From: Plicaturopsis crispa FD-325 SS-3
Lineage: Eukaryota > Basidiomycota > Agaricomycetes > Amylocorticiales > Amylocorticiaceae
DNA length: 64,000 bases
NCBI GenBank assembly: GCA_000827205.1
Contig: KN832559.1
Span: 123,167 to 187,166, forward strand
Direction of reading: 5' to 3'
Numbering within the stretch: the first letter of the stretch is position 1; the number at the start of each line of letters is the position of its first letter. The notes below the pieces were generated by a model. The model was not told the origin of the DNA. It searched no databases and was given only the letters and a program-made list of their open reading frames with translations. Below, one piece after another: positions 13,292 to 25,701 of the stretch. The position numbers and the translations under genes were made by a program.

Positions 13292-16200
13292 ATGCCTCGC
13301 CGCACTTCGACTCGCGGTCTTGCTTCAGCCTCTTCAACACCAGTCGCATCATCGCCGGCTCCCGCTCTCCCAGGCCCTCCTTTGTCTCCCGATCTCGCTC
13401 TACTCAGACAGCAATGGAAATGGGCGGCGTTCAGCCAGTTCTTCTTTACTTTTGCACCTCTGTTCAATATGGAGGACGTATCTCTTGCAGTGAGTTTACC
13501 TTCCATCGACCCGTCATTACTTGTGACGCGTCACCAACATCGACACTGACAAGCGTATCGCTTCGTGGTTCAGGACATTGAAGATGACTTGTCGCGGTCT
13601 CTGAACCTTGTACTACCGCGCGTGATGCAGAGACTACTCTATACTCTGACACAAGACCGAAAACTATCGTTAGTGACTGTTCCTCGTATTTGTTTGCCCG
13701 CTTAATGGTGTCGATATAGGCCGGATACTTGGCAGACCGTCCTGCGCAAACAATATGCCAAGCGTGACCCTGACGCAAACCCACTTGGTCCTGAGCCCGT
13801 GTCTGATTCCCCCGAGTCGTCCCCTGTGCCGACACGAGAGCCATCGATAGAACCGGGCCCAGGACTGAGCGACGTTGTTAGTGGGGATGCTACGGACGGG
13901 ATGCAGCTCCCGAATAACGCGTCGAATACTGGCCTAGATGTCAATGGAGCTTCGGAAGAGAACCCACATGCAGCGGACAGCCCCATACCCTTTGACGAAC
14001 CCAAAGAACAGTCCCACGACTGGCGTGACCTCCCCATGCTCGCAAAACTAGAGTCAATGCATACGGTAGCGGAGTGGCATTTCCAGAACCCCACCAGACT
14101 CAGGATGACGATGAAGAGTGACGATGAATATGCCCAGTGGGTTAGTTATATATGCATACCGTCCACACGCCCTCCCACTCACGTATCAATATAACATATA
14201 GCGAATCGAGCCGATAGGGTACGACGCGAAGACCAACGCATACTGGCTCATTGGATGTAACAAATATTCAAAAAATGTTCCTGCAAAACACTGACTCATT
14301 TTGGGTTGCTAGATGACCGACTGTGGATTCAGCGTGCTCAGCCGAAACCCCGCAACTTGAAGCGGAAGCGCGCACCGGCGAACAATAAACAGGCGAGCAA
14401 TTCAACGGGTAGCAGTAAGCACAACACCGCACAACAGTCTAGCTCGAAGAAGAAGAAGCGTGTCGAGATTGCACCCCCCGTCACTGCCGGTGGCCGCAGC
14501 TCTAGAGCTGCCAAGATGAATGCGAATATCAAACTCGATGCTCAGGCTAAGCAGTTGGCCGAGTACCAACGGCAAGCCGCTCTGGATGGGAAGCGCGGGA
14601 GCCCCTCGAAAGCCAGCCCTGCTCGACCAATGGGTACGAGAGTGAGTGCGCGGCTGAGGGGGCCTATCGCTGAAGAAGAATGGCAACCGGTTCCCGAGGA
14701 GTGGCTAGCTGAAGACGACGCGAAGGGATCGTTGACTCCGTCCAAACGGACTGCAAAGCCTCCTACGACAAAAACGGGATTAGAAAGCGATGCAGAGTCT
14801 GTCAGTGACCTGACAGATTTGTCGTCTGAGGTAGAAAAGCCCAACTCGACGGGGAAGGCCGCTCAGTCAGACAAGCCCATTGAGACTACGACAAGGTTAC
14901 CCGATAACGCTGGGGAGGACGAACCCGCGGTGCCTTCTCCAGGAGCGTTTATAGAGTGGGAAACGGTAAATACATTGATGTCATCTCAACATGCCTATGC
15001 TTACGGATGACTGGAGATCGCTGTTACCCTTTACGAATGGGAGCACATCGCCGACCAGTTCCAAAACAGCCACCACTACGCTGAGAAACACCTTTACAAA
15101 GTTCTATCAAACACCATCGTTCCTGCAGTCACCGAGGAGCTCAAGGTGGGCCGACGTTAGCTCTCTATCTCGTCATATAATATCTTACACAGTCCCCAGG
15201 AAATCGAGCGTAAGCGCAAGCTAGAGGAAGCTATTGTTCATCGCAAGCGATCATCCCGTATCGCTATCAAGGAGAGCGAGAAGGAAGAGGCTATAGCGTC
15301 CGCGAAAAAGCGTGCTGAGGAGGACGAGAAGATGAGTCGAGCTCGTAGGCTTGAGGCACGGCAACAAAAGGAGGAGGCGGAGAGAGTTAAGCGGGAGACG
15401 GCGAGAGAACAACGGCGACAAGAACGCGAAGATCGAGAGCGGCGGCATGCTGAACTTCAAGAACGCGCCGCTAGCAACGCTCGCACTGGGTCACGGGAGA
15501 AATCCCAACCCAACGGTCGCCGGCGGACCAACGGCGTTGAAGAGAGGCCTCGAAATGGCGGGGGTAGCGCGACCGGTGGTACGCGCACGCCTGCTGAAGG
15601 TGACTGGGAAGTAGACTGTGAGATATGCCACCGTAAAGGTGTCAACCAGGTAGAAAATCCAGTGCCTTTTCCTTTGGTGTATCGTATCGTTTACATCATT
15701 CCACAGGACGACGGCGTGCCGATGATGTGCTGCGGAGGATGCAACAAGTGGCAACATATAGTGTGTCACGACCGTGTGGACTTGCAAGCGGGTCGTCCAA
15801 AGCGTAATTGGGACACCGAAGACTTCATCTGCCAGCGCTGTCGGGCGAATATAGCCCCACGAGCCGTATCCTCACATCCACCGCAGCAAGCGAAATACAG
15901 GGAAGGCTCGAGGGTGCCTAACGGCTATAGCCACCCGCTACCGCCCATGCAAAATGGTCGTTCCGTTGGACACTCTTTGGGGCCTCAACAGCGGCCTTAT
16001 CAGGAACAGTCTGCTATTGCATTCACGCATTATCAACCTCAACAACATGGCTTTACGCCGCCGCCGCAATCGCGGCAATTTGCACAAGAGCCTGCCTACC
16101 GCTCAGAGCCCCCCTTCCGTCCAGAGCCTGCGTATCGTCCAGAGCAAGCTTACCGCTCAGATCCTGCTTACCACCAATCGCAAGGATACCCTTATGTAGC

Positions 16201-16504
16201 TCCCCCGACCTACCACGGCCAGCACTCACCCGCTCCCGCTCCCCACCCATACTCGCCTCACCCTCCGGTCCATGCCCCCTCGCAATGGAACGGTGCGCCT
16301 AGCTATCCAACGCACGGCGGTGGCCACGCCTCCTATGCCTCGCGACCGGAGGCTGGAGGCTACGGGTCACCTATAGGCGGAGGCTCCCAGTCCTGGCAGC
16401 AGTCCGCTCATAACGGCGGGCTCCCTCCGCAGTACCCGCCCCAGCATACGCAGTTTCGTTATCATGAAGGGATGGGTTCAACCTCCCATTATCCGCCATC
16501 CTGA
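13292..16504 (+). CDS. DDT/WHIM and PHD-finger chromatin factor
   Basis: Probably a non-catalytic subunit of an ISWI-type or related remodeller (RSF1/CECR2-like architecture); this role is inferred from domains. Eight exons (13292-13489, 13574-13668, 13720-14140, 14202-14256, 14313-14965, 15017-15145, 15200-15649, 15707-16504) sum to 933 codons. Domains: a DDT-like helical region at about residues 35-110 (WKWAAFSQFFFTFAPLF to DTWQTVLRKQY), a WHIM-like motif (RIEPIGYDAKTNAYWLI, then DRLWIQR), a long basic coiled coil (EEAERVKRETAREQRRQER), and a PHD finger (CEIC...MCCGGCNKWQHIVC...FICQRC). The C terminus is proline/tyrosine-rich with repeated YRSEP/YRPEP units. The intron at 15650-15706 interrupts the PHD finger, is 57 nt and has no stop, so a retained form would insert 19 residues. 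Confidence 0.78.
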
Positions 16505-16688
16505 CCGAATGGGTATACATGGGCCCTCAAGGAGTATCTGTTCTTTTTCAATCCGGACATAGTGTAGCACTTTTTATTTGATGTAATGTAGTAAGTACAC
16601 GTTGCAGAGGTGTAGCGTCGAACAAAAGCCTGGCAATATCAGTGGTTGTCCAGCTATCCGATCGTAGAATCATTTGGGTGCTGAGTAT

Positions 16689-17609
16689 CTATCGGATGGT
16701 CTCGTACATCTTGAACTTGGGAGTGACGAACGGGAACGGATCGTCGCCCGAGTTGAAGCCCATCACATCTCCTCTGTCCGAGCTCTGTCAGCAAGAATCC
16801 GGGCTCAGACAGACAAATGCTCACTCCATAGGACCGAGAACACGAAGGCCACGAACGTGTGTGTCCTTACCGCTCATATGGTTAGCGGCGATGATTACTT
16901 GCAGCACGTAGGCGAAGACAGGTTTACTAGAAAATAGTGCTTGACTTAACCCCAGATACTCTCGGAGAAGGGCAGACGGAGAGACTCACAAGCCATCAAT
17001 GTCCTCGTTCGCTTCTGCAGATACGTCGAAAGTGATCCAACCGTCGGGCTTGTCGAGCGTAACTACACGAACGTCCTGGAGGTCGCTGGGTCCGGTGCCG
17101 GCGCGCACAGCCAAGGTTGATGGTGTGTATGAATCGTCCTGGGGGAAACTCAGAAATACACTAACTTTCTAAGCTGACGGTAAGAACGCCGGCGTCTCCT
17201 CGTACACTTGAATAGTGTCACTTACCTGGATTGCGACCTTTTTCGGAAACTCGACGGTAATAAAATGTGGCTGGGGGCCATCGGAGCTAGAGTATCGTCT
17301 TCAGACCAATATGCTCAACCATTACGCCTGACTCACTGCCAAAAAGTCTCTGGGTCACCGTCACGGAGACATTCAGCTCCGAACCCGTATTTGTACGAGG
17401 AGACGGACCATTTGGCCGATTCACCGATGTCTGGCCAAGGTAGCACCGGCGGTGTTCTCGACAAGGAAAAATGAAATCCTACATGCGACGAACAACTGTG
17501 AGGAGAACATGTTCAGAGGATGAAAGAGTGGGTGCCGACCGTCGATGACCTGTGTAGGGGGGTTGATTTCGGCTGGATTCGAGGACTCTCTGGCTAAGTT
17601 TTCTGCCAT
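16689..17609 (-). CDS. APC10: anaphase-promoting complex subunit 10 (Doc1)
   Basis: A DOC-domain subunit that helps the APC/C ubiquitin ligase bind D-box substrates in a processive way. Minus-strand exons read ESAKWSVSSYKYGFGAECLR, DPETFWQSDGPQPH, FITVEFPKKVAIQ, DDSYTPSTLAVRAG, DKPDGWITFDV, VIIAANHMSGKDTHVRG and end FVTPKFKMYETIR. The final Ile-Arg is the IR tail by which Doc1 docks on APC3/Cdc27, good support for both identity and the chosen stop. The ATG at 17607-17609 was taken as start. The N-terminal exon reads MAENLARESSNPAEI; its first junctions are the least certain part. Confidence 0.85.
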
Positions 17610-17894
17610 GGTTTCAAGGGATGTCAAGAGTGTCGTTACCGGACATTGGCAATGATTTTTAGTTAAGTTGAAAAGTTTCAGCGAAACGAACTTATTTGGA
17701 ACAAGTCAAGTTGCAAGGGAATGCGAGCCTGATGCGAGCGTTCTTGTTGAAACCTGTTGAAACTCAATTCTGTCACTGCCGGGCGACTTCAGGGCACTTG
17801 TTGAACGTTGAACTCATGAATCCGGGCTCCTCTACTAAATGAGTCCTGCATAGCACATGCACCCCTCCGTCAACTTTCAATGCATTCTCCGGTG

Positions 17895-19421
17895 ATGGAG
17901 TCGCAGACACTACCTCTAGATGATTATAGACGGTATGGCCGTCAGATGATTCTCGATGGCTTTGGTTTACCTGGTCTGACTTTCTGAAAATATCTGTCTA
18001 CACTGTAAAACTGACTTTGAACAGGGCAGCTCAGATTGCGGGGTGCATCCGTTGTCGTTGTCGGTGCTGGCGGACTTGGCTGTCCTGCACTGCAGTATCT
18101 TGCCGCATCTGGCGTTGGTGCGCTGTGCCTTTCGTTTTACGAGACAAAAATGGCTCGTCTAATAAAATTTATCTAGGCATGATCGGTATCATAGATCACG
18201 ACGTTGTTGAAGTCACAAACCTTCAGCGCCAAGTACTGCATACTGAGAGTACAGTCGGTCTGAATAAGGCGTTGTCTGCCGCTCAGTTCCTCAAAGCGTT
18301 GTGGCAATTTGCAGCATCCATATTCTTCTGATCCTGACATTCACATTCATAGATTGAACTCCGGGATAAAACTTGAACCTATCACCGAAGGTCTCAATCC
18401 GTCAAACGCCGTTTCCCTCCTCCGCAACTACGATGTAATATTAGACTGCACGGACAACGCACCCACCCGATATCTCATTTCAGACACAGCCGTCGCTGTT
18501 GGAAAGCCACTTGTGAGCGGTGCAGCGCAAAAATATGATGGCCAACTATGCGTCTATAATCTGGGCCCGGATGGACCCTGCTACCGATGCCTTTTCCCAA
18601 AACCACCGTCTCCAGAAATGACCGGGACATGCGAGGAGACAGGGATTCTAGGCGCTGTAACGGGCGTTATTGGCACCATGCAAGCACTGGAGGCGATCAA
18701 GATAATAACTGGACAGCACGGTTCGTGTGCGACCATGCCGCCGTAACTTTCGCGGGCCTGATCGATATTCCAGAGGAAAAACCGTCACTTCTGATCTTCT
18801 CCGCCCTTGGTGTCCCCCCTTTTCGCAACATCAAGTTACGCTCTCGGCGGGCAACTTGTCCAGCTTGCGGCGACGATGCACAAAAAGTAGGCCAAATTGA
18901 GCAAACAGATTATGTGCAATTCTGTGGTGGCCACACGCCCGACTGGGAGCGTATGGGCATGGTCGATGGAGCGGAGGGACATCGTATTGGGGCCAAGGTA
19001 TGCGAGTCATCTACTTCTTGTCACATCCTCGCGCTCAAAGATTCCAGGGATTCAAAGCTTTACTGGACGCTGGACAGGATCTTCGGATTTTGGACGTCCG
19101 ACCGCGAACGGAGTACGGAATATGTCAGCTACCTGGTTCCATAAGTTAAGCGCTTGGTTTCTCACACCTATTGTTGCTCATGCTCATTTCTTGCGCATCC
19201 TCATTCAAGACGTCCCCCTGCGAGATCTTGTAGCGAATCCGTCAACCTACACACCTCCGAATACCACTACCCCGACCTACATTGTGTGCCGCTTAGGAAA
19301 CGACTCACAGATTGCGGCTCAAGCCATTCGTAGTCTAGACGCTGGTTTCACAGTAAAGGATCTAGTAGGGGGACTCAGAGCTTGGGCGAAGGACGTTGAT
19401 GCTAGCTTCCCTGTATATTGA
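17895..19421 (+). CDS. UBA4: E1-like MoeB/rhodanese sulfurtransferase UBA4 (MOCS3)
   Basis: Adenylates and thiolates the C terminus of the ubiquitin-like protein Urm1, supplying sulfur for tRNA wobble-uridine thiolation and protein urmylation in the cytosol. The adenylation domain has [20 protein letters not shown], the [14 protein letters not shown] block, the LDCTDN motif, the first Zn pair CYRC and the second CPAC. The thioester-cysteine region is [12 protein letters not shown]. The C-terminal rhodanese domain carries [17 protein letters not shown] and the active-site loop [10 protein letters not shown]. The intron ending at 18354 (55 nt, CTGAC branch point) restores [13 protein letters not shown]. 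Other short introns follow KIITGQH and GAK. The gene is divergent from APC10. Confidence 0.9.
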
Positions 19422-19686
19422 ACTCTGTGTGCTCTTAGCGTACAGGAGATGTAACCATTGTATCTTATCGCTGCTGAGCTCTAACAGCGTGCGCCCTTCG
19501 TCAAGCTCACAGAAGAGCAGACTTGAACAAATCAGGTCTTAAGCACCACTTACGAGCGAACTGCTACAAAATCTTCAAGTACACTGCGAATTTACTTCCC
19601 CTATATACATTGCTATTTATTACATGACGTCCACCCTGCTCACTTTCCTGTGTAGTAGATAGAAATCGTTAAAACTGATATTCACA

Positions 19687-20639
19687 CTAGTTAGATGAAG
19701 GACACCTACGCATCCCAGCTTTCAACCACTTAGGAATTTTCTTCTCGCCAGCTGGCTTTTCAACTGGTGACTCCGAGGTGGATGGCTGCGCAGGCGACTC
19801 TACGTCGTACGTTGGCGGTGTCGGAAGATCGGTTGCGTGGGCCAATATAGAGGGCGCTAGTGGCGCAGGAACGTCGGAACCTTCATATGTATCGTGAGCG
19901 CTGTGTTTTGACTTCCGATGGAGTACCGTACCGTTTAGTGAATCGTCCTCGAATCTGAGCAATAGCATCGAGGAAGGCGCTAGCTGAAGCTCAGCCAACG
20001 TGAGATCGCGTACCGCAAGGTCAGAGACCTTGAGGTCCCTCTTCGGCGGCTGATCTAGGACAGATAGATTATTTTAGCCTTGGAAACCAAGAGCGAGTAT
20101 GGCATATATACAAAGAATGAATTTGATCGGCTTCACATCCTCTCTCAGGGAGTTCCGCACAAATGCGTACACAGAACGGATTTTGTCCGTCGATTGAAAT
20201 GTTTTTTCTAACTGTGTGCGATCGGCAAATTTTATTCTGATAGTCGTCTGTAGGAACAAGCATGAGCAAGACATTTATCTAGGACGAAACTTGGATGTGC
20301 GCACGTTTGGCCATCTTTCACGCTTAGCTTTCTCAGCGGCATCGCGTTTCGAGCGAAGTTGTAAGGGTGCATTGTTGAGAGCATTGGTCCTCGCTGACAG
20401 CGTCGCTTGTGCAACCTTGAGATCAGCAGCCGTGGGGACGAAAAAAGAGTCGGGTATATCTTCTGTGCAATATCTTTTGGTTTATGCATGTAAACCAGTC
20501 ATAGAGACAAGACGAACGCACGAGATGCGATGGGCGCCGCAGAGGTGGCAGGCTTGAAAACCTTGAACGCCAGCTGCTCCTCGACAGACGATCCACTCGC
20601 AACGCTCTGATTCTGTTCATTCGATGGCGGCGTAGACAT
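19687..20639 (-). CDS. UBX-domain protein, TUG/Ubx4-like
   Basis: UBX proteins are cofactors of the AAA ATPase Cdc48/p97. Minus-strand exons give MSTPPSNEQNQSVASG, IPDSFFVPTAADLKVAQATL, KAKRERWPN, the UBX fold (TTIRIKFADRTQLEKTF, IRSVYAFVRNSL, PIKFILYQPPKRDLKVSD, LQLAPSSMLLLRF), then an acidic/proline tail ending KKIPKWLKAGMRR. The order UBX followed by PKWLK resembles ASPSCR1/TUG. TUG relatives also have an N-terminal ubiquitin-like domain. None is in this model, so 5' exons may be missing upstream (20640-21184), where open minus-strand stretches exist but no clean junctions were found. The start ATG at 20637-20639 is therefore provisional. Confidence 0.72.
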
Positions 20640-21247
20640 TGTAGACGATGATAGAACTGAGATTTGAGAGACCTGTGCTAAGTAGATACATGCATATGCA
20701 CAAGGATATACGCCTCACAGCCTCCGTTCAAGGACGCGTCACGACCTGCACTTTCCTTCTACACCCTTCGATAAGATTCTGCGGTAGTTTCGAAGCGTCA
20801 GTTAATGCTCTTGCTGGTGGTCAAGAAACATCAAAAATCAGACAGAATGTAGGTCTGTCTCATACCACCGACCCCAGGACCGCCGGCGAGCGGCCCCTTT
20901 GGTGTGAGGTCGTTGGCCAATCGAACGCAAATTACAAGAAAAACATCACAAGATGGAAGAAGGGAAAGTGACTCACATATTCAACAGGACTTGTAGTGCA
21001 AGTCGGCAAGCTGAGCAGCATGCAAAACGACAGAGGACAGCAACGCAAGGTGACAGTGAAATCCAGGTTGACGTTGAAGCTTGAAGCCACCGTGACTGAG
21101 CAAAGGAAAACTGTATGTTGAACTTTATTTGTTCTCGGTGGCCGGCAAGTACTACAGGCGGCTTACTGTGATTTGTGAATATCATTGTCGAACTGGTACT
21201 CCAACTCGAAGTACGTTCATAGCCTTGTCGCTTCCACCGGTACCATC
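20640..21247. promoter_or_regulatory. divergent region, UBX gene / PITH gene, possibly with missing 5' exons
   Basis: About 600 bases between two divergent starts. It must hold the PITH-gene promoter. The minus strand has open frames at 20973-21185 that could be 5' exons of the UBX gene, but the splice signals could not be joined convincingly. Confidence 0.4.
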
Positions 21248-22230
21248 ATGTCGCACCATCACCACCACGATAACTGCGGGGACGAAAGTCACGACCATGA
21301 TCACGATTCTCCGGACGAACTGGGTCCAAAAGATAATCTGTATCCGTACATCGACCGCGATCGCGTCGTCGCTTTAAATTCAACCTACTCCGGTAGCAGA
21401 GCTATAAAGCCTTGGAATGAACGTTTTGATGAGGAAAGGGTATGCCGCTATGCGCTTGTGTCAGGGTTGTGTTCTGACTGCAGCCGTTATGCGTTAGTTC
21501 ATCGAATCCGACGTAGATGACCAGCTGTACGCGTCTAAGCTCTATCCATCCCACCCCTAGAGAGTCCAGAACTGACCATATATCAGTATTCTACGTGTGC
21601 CCTTCACAGGATCAGTTAAATTGCGCGCCCTTCTTTTAAAAACTGGGCCCGCAGATCAAACACCCACACGCATAGAACTCGTACGTCCTACTTGAAAGAA
21701 CCTATCTACAGTATACGACTGGGGCTGCAGTCACGCTAAATTCCGAGGCTCTATAGTTTCCAAATGAATCCAATCTCGACTTCGACTCAGTCTCGGACAA
21801 GGAAGCTGCCCAAGGGTTCGATATACCGCAAGACCGGGACATTGGGCAATATCCTGTAAAGTACGTTTTCTGTAACCAGTCCCGTATATCGTTGAGAACG
21901 TCCCTTCCCTTCGACAGACCTGTCAAATTCTCCAACGTGACTACAATTACCGTCTTCTTTCCTGCGTCGCAAGGGGCGGACACCACGCGCGTTTACTACG
22001 TAGGATTCCTGGGCACTTGGAGCGAGGTAAACGAGGAATTTTCGCGTCTCTTTATCCTTGTATAATCTCACGGTTCATTCTCGCAGCGTAAAACAAGCCC
22101 TGTCGTTACCGTTTACGAGACGCAGGCAAACCCCGCCGACCACGCCAAACTCACCGATCAAGACCTAAAACATATTCCTCATGGAATGGTTCCGCGCTCG
22201 CACTGGAATAATAACACGGATTCCAAATGA
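21248..22230 (+). CDS. PITH-domain protein (PITHD1/TXNL1 C-terminal domain family)
   Basis: The PITH domain binds proteasome particles in TXNL1 and its stand-alone form is widespread and of uncertain function. The reading starts MSHHHHHDNCGDESHDHDHD, a His/Asp-rich leader as in relatives (MSHxHxH), then LNSTYSGSRAIKPWNERFDEE, FIESDVDDQ, a segment with FTGSVKLRALLLKTGP, NESNLDFDSVSDKEAAQGF, VKFSNVTTITVFFPASQG, TRVYYVGFLGTW, and ends HWNNNTDSK. At least four short introns break the frame. The His-rich start could bind metal, but this is only suggestive. It converges with the MED25-like gene. Confidence 0.85.
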
Positions 22231-22494
22231 GGTTGCGGTTCGTGGACCTTTAACGCTCCTCTCATCCACCCTACTAGCCTCCCGCCGCGAGCGACTTCAA
22301 AAGAGGTGACCGGTGACCGGTGAGACCCTGAAGTATATGCGCTACGTATGTCTTGCGTTCAAACGTGTAATCCAATCATATGTATACAGTATGTTACAGT
22401 GTTTTCTAGTCCTGATGTGTAGCAAAATAATAAACGGAAGACCCCCAATGCAAAAAAAGCGTGTTGAGCAGTACATCCTAGAGATATGTCACAG

Positions 22495-25367
22495 TCAACT
22501 CGAGCCCGAACCCGCCCCACTTTCATTCCGTTGCATAAAGCTCTGCAGCATCTCCATGCTCACACTGCCCATTCCTCCTGGGGGTGGAACCCCTCCACCC
22601 ATAGGCTGCTGCAAGCCAGGTTGAGCGCCCATATTCATGAAATTGCTCATATCCTGGAAGCCTCCAGAAGGTTGCGCGGGCATGTTGAACCCCATATTAT
22701 TTTGGATACCTTGCTGGGGAGGCTGAGGTTGTTGTTGTTGCTGCTGCTGCTGTTGTTGCTGGCGTTGGATAGCCGCCCGTCGCTGCATGAGATTCGCAAG
22801 GAGTAGTTGCCTTTGCTCAGGGGAGACTTTGCTCAATTGCGCTAGCATAGCCGGCGGCAGGTTCAACCGCGCAAGCATCTCTTGCGTAATAACGGGTCGT
22901 CCGTTTGCATTGGGCGGTGCACCTGGTTGCCCATTCGGAGGCATGCTCGGCATCGCCGTTGCACCAAGGCTGGATTTCGGGACGTCTGGCATGCGACAAT
23001 TGACGAATACTGCACAGTGCAAAGCAGTGTCGTCCACCGGAGAGGGCCAAAAAAGCATTCGTGGCTCACGGGTTCCTGATGGGAGGATCCAGTTCGCCGT
23101 AGCGTACTGTACGTGAAGGTGAAGTAGAGATCGTCAATATCCGCTAGGATGAATATAAAGAAGATGACACAAACCGCTTTCCGCTCAAGCAAATTTCGAG
23201 TGAGCATGCGCACATGAGTTTCGTTCGCACTTGGGTTCACTATCCGTGAATGGGGGCGGAATATACAAAGCACTGCGCCGTACGGCCTACACCATTTCTG
23301 CAGCTCGTTCATTGGTATTATGGGCATGCGGGTAGGAGCGAGGGTAACCTTATTTGACCATTGCTCGGGTTTCCTAGAGAATATGACGCAGTTGAACGCC
23401 TGCTACTCCTTGCTATCCAGTTGATCGATACGTACATATCCCCCACGTTGGTTGCAGCGGTCATTTCCACTATCATGTCGGGCCTACCACCACCAATGGG
23501 CCATGCGAGCGTACCAGTCCAGTGCATGCCTGGTCTAGGTTCATTGCTGACGGCGGCCCCTGCAGACATATCGTTGGGGTGAGGCTGAATTGGCGTCTGC
23601 TGGGACTGCGGCCTGACGTTGTGGAGTGTGGGAGGCCGGTGGAGCTGTTGTTGCTGATCAAGCAGTTTCTGCATCTGCGCCGCCACGTGCGGGGGAAGAC
23701 CATGGCGCGGTACCTGTCCTTGCGCAGAAGACGACGCGCCATTTTGCGGTAGACTCTGAGACGGCTGCGGCTGGATGCCGCGACTCTGCATCATCTGCGC
23801 CATCATTTGTGGGTCCTGGAAAGGTGCATTCATTCCAGCTGGCGGCTGCGGCTGCGTAGGAAGAGCACTATTGAGCGTTGGCGAGCTTTGCATAGGCATA
23901 GGCGGGACAGACGCCACGGCAGCAGAGCCTCCCGCCTGCGAACGTGTCGCCTGCATGGCTCCGGGGCCTTGCGGAATGGCTGGCTTCCTCAGCTGATTTT
24001 GAATGGCGGTTTTCATGTTTTGCAGTGTCGCTTCCTTTTCGAGCTTCTCAGCGCGTAAGCGTTCCGCGTGCTGTGCGTTGCCTGCCGCCTCTGCACTCTG
24101 GACACGCCTTCCGATCTCGTTAATGGCTAGCTGGGTCAAGCGCATACGCTCGAATACATGCTGTAGTGCAGCGGGGATATTTGCAGGTCGAGGGACACCA
24201 GCGTTAGGGACCGGCTGCGGAGCGGGTACTGCAGGTGGGGCAGCGCGCGGTATCCCAGCAGGAGCGGGAGGTGGCTCCGGGTGGGAAACCGTGCGGGCTC
24301 GCTTAGCCTCAGGACTCGCCGTCGGATTCTCTGCGAGGCGTTTGGGCGCTGTCAAAGACATTTGTCACGGTCGCGCAAGTGTGTGCACAACGCACGGCTT
24401 ACCTTTATTCTGTGCCTGCATGGGAAATCCTGTCAGTGTAACTGTGTGCGGTGCATGCACAGCGAACCAAGGCCTTTGGGAATTTCCGACGGCAAGCTAG
24501 GAAAATACTGACGTGTCAATGTTTGAACGAGTTTTGCAGTGGAAAACACCAACGGCAGATTGAAATTCAACTGATTGGGGAGATGCTGCGCGCAGATTTA
24601 TAGCGCTAAATCCAATATTGCGCTAGGTTGCGTATGAATTAGTATTGTTTTCTAACCTCAAAAGCCATGCACATGACACACTTTTTTGAATTCGGCCGGT
24701 AAAGATTTCCAAGTGGTCTCGTCGAACCGCGAGGATTCATTGCATACTGGGTTAACTGCCCCATCAGCCGATGCCGCCATGACATGGATGACATGGAAGG
24801 TGAGATTCCGCGGTGGCCCGTCTCTCTCGCTAGAGTGGTTCAAGACCTGGGGCTGTAAAGGAGCATGCGCTCTCGCCTCGCGCAAGATGTCGAACATCTA
24901 TTTAGTGTTCAACTACATATCGCGAATGTGGACATACGCTGAGCTTACTTCGATCGTGGCGACCAATCCCTCCAGTACAGCCATCCCTGTGCTTGCAGAT
25001 GATGTAGTATGTCCTATCCCAGTTTTATTGAGCTCCTCTTTGAGCTCCTTGATAAGAACCGGAAACGGTGCGAAGAACCGTTTTGTGATTATGGGCGAAG
25101 GGCGCGTATCGGCCGTCCCATAGCTTATGAGACCTAAACGAATCTGCAGGGGAGTTCATGAGACATTTATGCGCACCGGAAAAGGAGTGGTTCATTGCGC
25201 ACCGGACGGTTGATGTTTGATTCCGACAGGCGTTTGAGGATGGGCGATATGTACTCGCCTAGAACGCGATTCCACTCTGAAGCAAGGACCAACGAGGAGT
25301 CGACAAGAAATGCGACAGCAGTAGCATTTGACAGAGCAGATCCATGGGCGTCGACAGCTTTCGACAT
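22495..25367 (-). CDS. MED25: Mediator subunit 25-like coactivator (vWA plus ACID/PTOV, Gln-rich)
   Basis: MED25 is the activator-contact subunit of Mediator in animals and plants. Minus-strand exons first give a von Willebrand A-like domain: VAFLVDSSLVLASEW (DxS metal motif), IRLGLISYGTAD, LVATIE, MFDILREARAH, NLTFHVIHVMAASADG, then FNLPLVFSTAKLVQTL. A long linker follows (KRLAENPTASPEAKRART, FERMRLTQLAINEIGRR coiled coil, many Gln/Pro/Met). Next is an ACID/PTOV-like fold (MHWTGTLAWPI, FNCVIFSRKPEQWSNK, MNELQKWCRPYGAVLCIF, ANWILPSG, LHCAVFVNCRMP). The C terminus has VITQEMLARLNLPPAMLAQL, LLLANLMQRRAAIQ and a polyglutamine run, with ESGAGSGSS last. The ATG at 25365-25367 opens exon 1. Assignment rests on domain order rather than close identity. 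Confidence 0.7.
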
Positions 25368-25701
25368 GACGGTTCTGACAGTGGTTTGACAGTGAGTACA
25401 CGGTGTCCTGCTACTCAGCTGCTACCAATATTTCCGAAGTGCAACACTGAAGGACGCGGAACGAACGCGGAGGTTTATGGTCCGGACTCCGACTCCGAAG
25501 ACGCGCCCGTCTAAACAGGTCGAAACTCTCGAGGCTCGGACTCGTTCATTCTCTTTTCTCAGCTGTATTTCTCTACACGCCTGGATACGACTGTATACGA
25601 ACACGCAGGAGCCCAACTCCCGCAAATATACGGCCCATTTACGCGTGAAGAAACCCGGACAATAAGAGACCGATATTGGAGACCGCTCAGTTCAGGTCAC
25701 A
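25368..25701. promoter_or_regulatory. divergent promoter, MED25-like / NUP159
   Basis: A 334-base gap between two divergent start codons, so it should carry both promoters. It contains CGAAGACGCGCCCG-type GC-rich sequence and a TTCTCTTTTCTC pyrimidine run near 25550. No known factor site was identified. Confidence 0.5.

Noticed and set aside
20973-21185. Minus-strand frame as N-terminal ubiquitin-like domain of the UBX gene
   Set aside because: Some segments look suggestive, but no chain of GT..AG junctions gave a continuous ubiquitin-like sequence, so the exon was not added.
22313-22806. Plus-strand frames opposite the MED25-like gene
   Set aside because: Poly-Leu and poly-Ala runs are the antisense of the Gln-rich tail.
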